A DNA stretch of 13,650 bases from contig JACQWZ010000040.1 in the NCBI GenBank assembly GCA_016209005.1, positions 1 to 13,650 of the forward strand, read 5' to 3'. A model generated the notes under the pieces. The model had not been told where the DNA came from. It saw only the letters and a list, made by a program, of their open reading frames with translations, and ran no database searches. This stretch comes from Candidatus Kuenenbacteria bacterium (lineage in GTDB: Bacteria; Patescibacteriota; Patescibacteriia; UBA2591; PGYQ01). The translations under genes were made by a program, and so were the position numbers. Shown here piece by piece: positions 1 to 6,600 of this stretch. How positions within the stretch are numbered: the stretch's first letter is position 1; each line of letters begins with the position of its first letter.

Positions 1-133
1 ATTTTCCAATTACTTGCTGTCTTCTAAATTTTAGATTATTAAATTGTTTTGTTCTAAGATAACGCCACAATAATTTTTCCGCTTCAGTGGAATTTTTTCT
101 TAGATTTTTGGCAAAAGGAATAAGATAAGACAT
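1..133 (-). CDS. DUF559 endonuclease-like protein (N-terminus only)
   Basis: The minus strand from an ATG at 133 reads 44 residues, beginning MSYLIPFAKNLRKNSTEAEK and continuing through LLWRYLRTKQFNNLKFRRQQ to the window edge. The pattern AKxLRxNxTxAExxLWxxLR followed by KFRRQQxIG is the typical start of DUF559 proteins, small single-domain relatives of Vsr-type nucleases with a PD-(D/E)XK-like fold. The catalytic part (normally after IG..I.DF) lies outside the window, so activity cannot be judged. No convincing Shine-Dalgarno precedes the ATG. Its upstream side is occupied by purine/pyrimidine-rich tandem repeats. The biological role of DUF559 proteins is not established; the nuclease assignment comes from the family fold. 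Confidence 0.85.
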   Translation of the reverse strand, partial: MSYLIPFAKNLRKNSTEAEKLLWRYLRTKQFNNLKFRRQQVIGK

Positions 134-150
134 ATTTTATTTTCTTTTAC

Positions 151-434
151 CACCCTCCCCTAACCCCTCCCATCAAGGGAGGGGGAAATCAGAGAAACCC
201 TTCCCATCAAGGAAGGGGGAGAATTTGGGAATAATCTCTCTCATCAAGGAAGGGGGAGAATTTGGGAATAATCTCTCATTAAGGAAAGGGAAAATTTGGG
301 AAACTTCTCTCATTAAGGGTCCGTTCATAAACAACTTCCCTAAATTTTAGATATTTGTTAATCTAAATAAAATTATACGACTTATCTATGAGGAAGTTAT
401 TTTTGAACAACCCCTAAGGAAAGGGAAAATTTGA
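151..434. repeat. Degenerate 34-37 bp tandem repeat, five units
   Basis: Five imperfect units are anchored on CATCAAGG or CATTAAGG at 171, 205, 242, 277 and 311, giving periods of 34, 37, 35 and 34 bp. Each unit carries a small inverted repeat (for example CCCTCC..GGAGGG or CTTCC..GGAAGG around ATCA) followed by a GGGA(G)AATTTGGGA tail. The units drift toward AT-rich versions away from the DUF559 gene. The fifth unit is interrupted by the insertion at 318-414 and resumes as TAAGGAAAGGGAAAATTTG. There are no unique spacers, so this is not a CRISPR array. It may be a REP-like hairpin array or a short minisatellite. Confidence 0.8.
318..414. mobile_element. Small MITE-like insertion (~97 bp) with target duplication
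   Basis: The left end GGTCCGTTCATAAACAACTTCC is matched in inverted orientation by a right end whose reverse complement is GGGTTGTTCAAAAATAACTTCC, about 17 of 22 positions. The insertion interrupts the fifth tandem-repeat unit. Neighbouring units read CATTAAGGAAAGGG without a break, whereas here TAAG(G) appears on both sides (314-317 and 415-418), which is a 4-5 bp target-site duplication. There is no coding capacity. It looks like a non-autonomous element mobilised by a transposase encoded elsewhere. I cannot assign the family from the ends alone. Confidence 0.7.
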
Positions 435-711
435 AAGCTTTGTAATTTAAAGTAATAAATAGTTTTATTATTTAATCATACAAATTTCTCTAATTTTAAA
501 TAAAATTTTAACTTTTTAACTAAAAGTTACTGTACTTTTTCGGAGAAGAGCCAAGAAAATAGATACAATGCCCTTGAATATTATTAAAAATCAAAATGAC
601 AAAGTGGCGTCGGTAACGTTGGTTTAAAATTTCCGCTCAAAAAAATATAGCCACGAGATAAGTAAGTCTAGAAATATAATGGTGGAAGAAAAAATATAAA
701 ATTTTTATTTA
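420..711. other. Intergenic stretch without a supported gene
   Basis: This AT-rich stretch separates the repeat block from the restriction-modification operon. Short open frames exist (for example VTVLFRRRAKK near 527, closing at 627), but none has a start, a ribosome site or a family pattern I recognise. A patch near 539-560, whose minus strand reads GGCTCTTCTCCGAAAAAGTA, resembles an insertion-sequence end, but I see no matching partner. It could hold decayed mobile DNA. No RNA gene is apparent. Confidence 0.4.
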
Positions 712-720
712 TGATATAAT
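712..720 (+). promoter_or_regulatory. Extended -10 promoter for the R-M operon
   Basis: TGATATAAT (TG-N-TATAAT) ends six bases before the methylase ATG at 727. No good -35 hexamer is visible 17 bases upstream, which fits an extended -10 promoter. With the usual 6-8 base distance from -10 to transcription start, the transcript would begin at or next to the ATG, so the methylase mRNA is predicted to be leaderless. Confidence 0.6.
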
Positions 721-726
721 ATAAAT

Positions 727-1047
727 ATGAACGCGATTATAAAAAAACGCAATTTAGGCCAATTCTTTACTACAAATTCTGATTATATTCTACAAGGATT
801 TAGTGAGTTTGTTAAAAATAAAGAAATTACTGACCCCTTTGCTGGAAATCAGGATTTATTAAATTGGGCTAGAAATAATAAATGTAAAAAATTTGTAGGT
901 TTTGATTTTGATAAAAATTATATTGACGAACAAAATGTTTTTCTTAACGATTCTATAAATTTACCCAAAGAATATAAATTTGTCTGCACTAATCCTCCTT
1001 ATTTACATAAAAATAAAGCGACAAAAGAAATTAATATTTTAAAATAA
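727..1047 (+). pseudogene. Truncated N6-adenine DNA methyltransferase
   Basis: The 106-residue product carries motif X (GQFFT, residues 11-15), the SAM-binding motif I (DPFAGNQDLL, 36-45), and the catalytic motif IV (NPPY, 89-92). The order X-I-IV is that of gamma-class adenine methyltransferases of restriction-modification systems. Such enzymes usually exceed 250 residues. This frame ends 14 residues after NPPY, so the rest of the catalytic domain and the target-recognition domain are missing. The final INILK may be the original tail joined by an internal deletion, or read-out after a frameshift. It is the first gene of a compact operon, with the next ATG 8 bp after its stop. Loss of methylation function is almost certain and is coherent with the broken nuclease downstream, since a lone active nuclease would be lethal. 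Confidence 0.8.
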
Positions 1048-1055
1048 TTCAAATT

Positions 1056-2025
1056 ATGAAACTAATAGATTTAATAATTAAGGTATTAAAAAAATCAGAT
1101 ATTTCTTTGACACAGGGAGATATTTTAGAACAAATAGAAAATAATCCAAAACATAAACTATGTGAGGAATTTATGCGTGTTGTCGTTCCTCGCTCAGCTA
1201 TAGCAAGACAGTTGACTAAATATTCCAGTGGAGTAAAACCAACAATAACAGGAGTTACGCACTATTAATGTGCATTTGGCTAATATTAGCTAAAAATGAA
1301 AAATTAACAAAAATTCAATTTTCGCTAACTTTAGCCATTTTTTGATTAAACTGCGTAAGTCCTGAATAAAAAAAGTTGGAGCAAGAAAGTTTGAATTAAT
1401 AACGGATGATGTGCCAGAAGAAACATTATTAAGAGAATATGATCTCCACCCAGTTTTAGTTAAGTTTGTTTTTGATAGATTTAATGTTTATTCAAAAACA
1501 ATAAACGCATTAAAGGTTAAAAGCAGAGGAAATAAAATTAATAAATGGTCAAATCCAGATATCGTAGGAACTAATTTTTCTTTATTGAATTTAAATGATA
1601 TTTTTCAATCGGAAGTAGAAAAACAAGGGTTAATTTCAAGTAAGGTTGCTCAATTTTTTAGTTTTGAGTTAAAATTGAAAATAGACAGATCTAATTTAAC
1701 AGAATGTTATTTTTAAGCCGTATCTAACTCTAGTTGGGCTAATTTTGGGTATTTAGTTGTTGGCGATTTAGATAAGGATAAAAATTTTATTTCAAATTTA
1801 ATTAGATTAAACAGTGGTTATGGCATTGGTGTAATCTATTTGAATATTAACGAGCCAGAAAAAAGCGAAATTATTGTGTCGGCGAGAGAAAGGGAGGAAG
1901 TGGATATAAATTTTATGAACTATTTGTCAGCTATCAACAAAGATTTTTATAATTTTATTAAAGATTCTAAAAAAGTTATTAGCAGTAAAAAAATAGAAAA
2001 AAATTGTTTTGATAAAATTAATTAA
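1056..2025 (+). pseudogene. HARE-HTH / COG2958-like R-M accessory protein, disrupted
   Basis: Removing the 116 bp element at 1249-1364 and one 5 bp duplication gives a single frame of 283 codons with one internal TAA at 1714-1716. Residues 1-65 (MKLIDLIIKVLKKSDISLTQ onward) look like a HARE-HTH winged helix, as found in restriction endonucleases and chromatin proteins. The remainder (LREYDLHPVLVKFV, FSFELKLKID, AVSNSSWANFGYLVVGDL, GIGVIYLN) matches my recollection of COG2958, an HTH-containing family of unknown function found near restriction genes. Family members read YFQAVSNSSW where this gene has YF-stop-AVSNSSW, so the stop is best explained by a CAA to TAA change. Two independent lesions show that the gene is dead. 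It lies between the methylase and the DpnD-like gene, 7 bp from the latter's ATG. Confidence 0.8.
1249..1364 (+). mobile_element. 116 bp MITE, copy A
   Basis: The element is bounded by 13 bp terminal inverted repeats, CAGGAGTTACGCA on the left and the complement of CAGGACTTACGCA on the right, differing at one position. It is flanked by the 5 bp duplication AATAA (1244-1248 and 1365-1369). As far as I can read, it is the exact reverse complement of copy B at 2732-2847. It has no gene. It truncates the HARE-HTH gene, replacing the continuation IKKVGARKF with the chimeric end TGVTHY. Excision in silico restores the frame. A transposase acting in trans is implied; none is in this window. Confidence 0.9.
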
Positions 2026-2032
2026 AAAAATT

Positions 2033-2206
2033 ATGAAAAATTTTATAGTCGAAATTTCACATACTGAATATGGTAAAATTGAAATTAATGCGAAAAATAA
2101 ACAAGAAGCGGAAAAAATGGCATTGGAGAATATTGACGATGTGAATTGGGGAAATGATGAAACGGATATTATTAGTATTGAAGAGGTAAAAACTAACACG
2201 AAATAA
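2033..2206 (+). CDS. DpnD/PcfM-like small protein
   Basis: This is a 57-residue acidic protein starting MKNFIVEISHTEYGKIEINA. The compact beta-strand, then NKQEAEKMALENI helix, then acidic tail ending ISIEEV resembles the DpnD-PcfM family. That family takes its name from the DpnD gene of the pneumococcal DpnI restriction cassette, and its molecular function is unknown. The ATG at 2033 is preferred to an upstream TTG at 2009 because the latter would overlap the preceding gene, and the family similarity begins at MKNF. The stop TAA abuts the ATG of the nuclease gene (2204-2209), implying translational coupling. It is the only member of the R-M operon that appears undamaged. Confidence 0.65.
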   Translation: MKNFIVEISHTEYGKIEINAKNKQEAEKMALENIDDVNWGNDETDIISIEEVKTNTK

Positions 2207-3017
2207 ATGATCAATAAATACTTCAATTGTTCTGAATTTGCTTGTTTTATAAATGCTTGCGACAACATTATTAATGAAGCAAAAAATGAAATAAATTTAC
2301 TTAAAAAAATCACTAAAAAATATTTTGCCAAAAGAGTGTTAAATGAAATGGCGCCTGAAGAATGGGTGCAAGCGATATTAGACACAAACTCATCTCGCAA
2401 AAAAGGAAAATGTGGAGAAAATAAATTAATTCATATTTTAAAAGAACAAGGATTTAAAGAAGCTTTTGATTGGGATGATTTTTTTAAAATTGATTATTGC
2501 GTAGTAAAATTTTCTAAAAAATTTAGTTTAAAAAATGTACGCAAAAATTTAGACGTGAAAATTAAAACTAAAAAGCAAAATAAAACGTTAGATTTAATAA
2601 TTAAAGCGAAAAATAAAATCTTACTTTGTGAAGCCAAACATTTAAATACATCGGGCGGAGGACAGGATAAACAGATTTCAGAATTAATTGAAATTTTAGG
2701 GCTAACTGAAAAAAATGGAGTTTCTTATATTCAGGACTTACGCAGTTTAATCAAAAAATGGCTAAAGTTAGCGAAAATTGAATTTTTGTTAATTTTTCAT
2801 TTTTAGCTAATATTAGCCAAATGCACATTAATAGTGCGTAACTCCTGATATTTCATTTTTAGATGGCAAATATTCTAATGTTCTATTAAACGATAGCGGT
2901 AATGGTAATAAAATAACTACTCAAAGAAAAGAAATTAATAAATTTCTCAAAAATAATCCGAATAATTATTGGGTAAATACTCTCGGTTTTAAAAGCCTTA
3001 TTTTTGATTTAAAATAA
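2207..3017 (+). pseudogene. Type II restriction endonuclease-like gene, split by MITE
   Basis: Before the insertion the frame gives 175 residues with a PD-(D/E)XK-like core: TLDLIIKAKNKILLCEAKH (D129, then E142-A-K144), preceded by KKGKCGENKLIHILKEQGF, where E71 may be a helix glutamate of the site. After it, and after removing one ATATT copy, the frame continues in phase from 2853 (SFLDGKYSNVLLND) through NYWVNTLGFKSLIFDLK to TAA at 3015-3017. The restored protein is 229 residues, a normal size for a type II enzyme. As it stands, translation runs into the MITE and adds the chimeric tail QDLRSLIKKWLKLAKIEFLL before a stop at 2804-2806. The catalytic motif survives, but the conserved C-terminal third is detached. 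The recognition site is unknown; the linked DpnD-like gene hints at, but does not prove, a DpnI/DpnII-type lineage. Confidence 0.75.
2732..2847 (-). mobile_element. 116 bp MITE, copy B (inverted relative to copy A)
   Basis: It has the same length and sequence as copy A but the opposite orientation, and the same 13 bp terminal repeats (CAGGACTTACGCA / CAGGAGTTACGCA). It is flanked by a different 5 bp duplication, ATATT (2727-2731 and 2848-2852), so it arose by an independent insertion rather than by segmental duplication. It separates the nuclease catalytic core from its C-terminal third. Identity between the copies points to recent transposition. Confidence 0.9.
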
Positions 3018-3039
3018 GAAGTTTTAATAAACTTATTAA

Positions 3040-3071
3040 GCAAGTTGCAATAGAAACTTGCAATTTTATTT
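3040..3071 (+). terminator. Hairpin terminator of the R-M operon
   Basis: GCAAGTT (3040-3046) pairs with AACTTGC (3055-3061) across an 8-base loop, and is followed by the T-rich run AATTTTATTTT. It lies 22 bp after the ancestral nuclease stop and just before the next ATG at 3073, so it fits the end of the R-M operon. The stem is short and AT-leaning, so strength is uncertain. Confidence 0.5.
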
Positions 3072-3072
3072 T

Positions 3073-3654
3073 ATGTTTTTAGAAAAGTTAAAAGAGATTA
3101 TTAAGAGTAAAGAAATGCGTCATTTTTTTTGGATTTTTATTGGGCTTTGGTTTTTTGGAATTCTTTTTTTTGGCCATGACACAATAAGTTTAACATCTGT
3201 TATTCTTTTTTTAATTTTTCTTTTTATCTTTCTTTTACCATTTTTTATAGTCAAAAAAAAATATAAAGAATTAAATTGGGAAAAATTTATTCTCTGTTTT
3301 TTATTTTCATTAATTCATATTTTTATTCTTTGTTTTATAATTGGTGTTTCTATTGGATGGATATTTAATTTTGATAAAGCAAAAATGGGAAACATACTTT
3401 TTAATATTTACGAATATATGGAATTTATATTTTTAATATCATTTATAATAGGTTTTTTATTGGTCAGTGTTTTTATAATCATTCCTTCTCCTTTTTATTT
3501 TGTTTGGAAAAAATATAAAAAATTTACAAAAAAAAGAATTATTATTTGCAGTTTGACTTCTTTAATATTAGTTGGGCTATGTTTTTATAGTTGGGCTTTT
3601 GGCACATATTTTCTTTTTTATTTAGGCTTAGACCATATTTTTATAACAAAATAA
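3073..3654 (+). CDS. Five-helix membrane protein of unknown function
   Basis: The 193-residue protein is dominated by hydrophobic segments at about 18-34, 41-60, 72-98, 117-140 and 155-180. These are separated by lysine-rich loops (VKKKYKE, WKKYKKFTKKR) that probably face the cytoplasm. I recognise no family. ATG 3073 is used; an in-frame TTG at 3058 lies inside the terminator hairpin and is unlikely. No clear Shine-Dalgarno is present. The stop ends 2 bp before the start of the giant exported lipase/lamin-tail protein, so the two are probably co-transcribed and translationally coupled. A role in exporting, anchoring or maturing that protein is an inference from adjacency only. Confidence 0.75.
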   Translation: MFLEKLKEIIKSKEMRHFFWIFIGLWFFGILFFGHDTISLTSVILFLIFLFIFLLPFFIVKKKYKELNWEKFILCFLFSLIHIFILCFIIGVSIGWIFNFDKAKMGNILFNIYEYMEFIFLISFIIGFLLVSVFIIIPSPFYFVWKKYKKFTKKRIIICSLTSLILVGLCFYSWAFGTYFLFYLGLDHIFITK

Positions 3655-3656
3655 TT

Positions 3657-6600
3657 ATGTTATCTAAAAACATCAAAAAAATATTTTTAACACTAATCAT
3701 TCTAAATATTTTTTTATTCACAAATTCTGGAATTTCTCAAGCAGCGTTTATAGTTGATCCAGAAATGGAAAGAGAATTATGCGAATTTGTTAAAAATTTT
3801 GGAACAATTGAACAAAAATTAGAATTAAATGAATATTGCAAATCAATTTTAGGAGCAGAATGGCCAGAATTAATTAAAGAACCAAAAATTCAAAAAGGCG
3901 AAGAGCCAGTGATTTTAATTCCTGGATTTGCCGGCACTTGTAATTGGGATTTAATGGTTGGTCAACTTCTCCCGGATATTTTTTTTAATAATTGGGATTT
4001 TTGTCCCAGCGTTACAAATTATAATGGTATTATTAACTCTTTTGAAAAATCTGAATTTAAAAAAGATCAAAAACTTTTTGTTTTGTATTATGATTGGCGA
4101 CAAAAAAATAATGAAACATATAAAAATTATCTCATTCCTTTAATCAAGAAAGTAAAAGAACAAACTGGTTCAGAAAAAATAGATATTGTCGCTCACTCAA
4201 TGGGCGGGTTAGTTGCGAGAGCGTACATTGAATCAGATGATTATCAAAATGATATTGATCAATTGATTATTTTAGGCACACCAAATAATGGCGCAAGTAA
4301 CGCATATCTGCCTTGGCAAGGAGGTATGGTTCCGGAAGATTGGCCAAAACCTCCATTTTATATTTATTTTAAGTACCTCACAACCCTTCATAACACTGAA
4401 AGCTTTGTGCAAACAATTCATAATTATATTCCCTCAATTCGCGAACTTTTGCCAATTTATGATTTTTTAAAAAATAAAAAAACAGAAAAAATAATTCCTG
4501 TTTCAGAAATGGATGAAGAAAGTGTTAATGTTTTTTTAAATGAATTAAATAAACCAGAAAATGTGGAAAAACTTTTTAAAAGGACGGAAGTAAATATTAT
4601 TGCTGGCGTTCAAGAAAATACTTTAAATAATATTTTAGTGGGAGAACCAAAGATGTTTGAAGGTCTTGTAAATATTTTTATAAAATGGCTAAAAGAAAAA
4701 ATAGGCATTCAATTTGAAAATAATTTTGTTTCTAATAATGAAGTGAGACAAGAAATATTAAATGCAAATTTATGTCAAAAAGATTATTCATCTCAAAAGG
4801 AATTTTTTAATTTTGCAAACATTAATACTTTTTCAGAGAGCAATACCACCGAAGAATGTTCTTTGTTAATAAATCAAGGCATTGAAAATATTTTATCTAA
4901 ATGGAAAAATGGAGAACCAGATCCAATTAATCCACCAAAAACAGACATAAACGGCGATGGCGAAGTTCTTTATGACAGCGCGACAGGAGAAATTGGTGGT
5001 CTAAGTTCGCAGGCTAAAATAATTTCTTTAGAAAAAGCCAAACATCAGGATCTTCCGGACTTGGCCCAAAAAGATATTTTTGATATTTTAGGCATAAAGC
5101 CGCCAGAAGTTTTTTCTTCTTCGCCTCAATACAATGATGAAATGGTTTTCTTTTTCGCTTCGCCGGTCAAAGTGAAAATTATCGCTCCGGATGGAAAAAT
5201 AATTACTAAAGAAATAAAAGAAATTCCAAACGCGGAGTATCAAGGAACAACAGATCCAAACGGAGTAAAAATGATTTATATTCCAAATCCTTTGCCGGGT
5301 GAATATAAAATAGAACTTGAGGCGACAGACAATGGAGAATATCATATGTTTGTTGATTACACTGACAAAAAAACAGAAACAACAAAATCAACAATGACTT
5401 ATGAAAAAATAATCAAGGATGAAAAAATTGAATACACGCTATCAATTAACAATCAACAATCAACAATTAACAATGAGGACACATCAATTAACAACCAACA
5501 ACCAACAATTAACAATGAAAATAATGAAAATCAAAGTTTAAATTTAAAAAAAAATAAAGATGAAAAACCATTAAAGTCGGGCGATGTAATTATCAATGAG
5601 TTAATGTGGTCTGGCAGTTCAAGCTCAACAGCTGATGAGTGGATTGAATTACGAAACACAACTAATCAAGAAATTGATCTAAGCAATTTTAATCTTACTT
5701 ATTTAAAAGACGAAAAAGAAGAATCAATGCTTTTAATTAAATCTGGCAAAATTTCTCCAAATGGTTTTTTTCTAATTTCCAATAATTCTAAAGACTATCA
5801 ATTTACCAATGGTCAATCAATTCTCAATATTGATCCCGACTTAATAGATTCAAACGTAACTTTTTCTAATTCAAATCTTCAAATCAAACTTTATGATCGA
5901 AATTTTCAAGATCAAAAAGCAATTCTTTTAGACGAAGCCGGCGATGGAAAAATTCCATTGGCCGGGAAAAATGAAACAAATGAAAAAATTTCAATGGAAA
6001 GAAATGAAAAAATCGAAGATGGGAAAATTATTTATAGTTGGCATTCAGCAACAACCCAAACAAACCTTGATTTAGAAACAAAAGACAAGGCAACGCCAAA
6101 CGCAATTAACAATCAACAATTAACAGATAACAATAAAGAAAACGAAAAAGAATTAGCCATGGCCGTCATTCCTCAACCAACAACTGGCGTGGTAATTAAT
6201 GAAATTGTTTCAAATCCGTTGGAAAATGAAAAAGAATGGATTGAATTGTATAATTTTACAGATCAAGAAATTGACATCAATGGCTGGACGATTGAAGAAG
6301 GATCAGGCGCAAAAATAACTTTAACCGGCGTTATCAAAGCAAAAGATTTTTTAATAATTGAAGATCCAAAAGGAAGTTTAAACAACGACGGCGATATTAT
6401 TATTTTAAAAAATAAAGATGGTTTTCTTCTTGACCAAGTAATTTATGGCCAAGTCCAATGGAAAAATGAAAATATTTTCAACAACGCCCCTTTGCCAAAA
6501 CAAGGCCAATCAATCATTAGATTTCCAGATGGTCAAGATACAAACATCAACAAAGACGACTGGCAAATAACAATCACGCCAACAAAAAAACAAGAAAACA

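Noticed and set aside
151..434. CRISPR-like array of 34-37 bp periodic units
   Set aside because: Units are contiguous and degenerate, with no conserved repeat plus unique spacer pattern, and no cas gene is present.
539..560. Insertion-sequence terminal repeat (minus strand GGCTCTTCTCCGAAAAAGTA)
   Set aside because: No inverted partner, target duplication or transposase remnant could be found nearby.
1714..1716. Reassigned TAA (sense codon) instead of a nonsense mutation
   Set aside because: TAA ends other genes at expected places (PHP, mraY, the small membrane protein), and the same gene is also broken by a MITE.
1927..2400. Hydrophobic open frame on the minus strand
   Set aside because: It overlaps three plus-strand R-M genes with clear homology; low-complexity AT-rich antisense readily gives Phe/Ile/Leu-rich frames.
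3018..3072. TTG start at 3058 for the membrane protein
   Set aside because: It lies inside the terminator hairpin and adds only five residues; ATG 3073 is preferable.
4086..4116. DINGDGEV (residues 430-437 of the giant protein, actual position 4944-4967) as a dockerin calcium loop
   Set aside because: Only one such loop is present and it occupies the place of the catalytic-Asp GDGTV motif of LCAT-like hydrolases; the dockerin reading is weaker.
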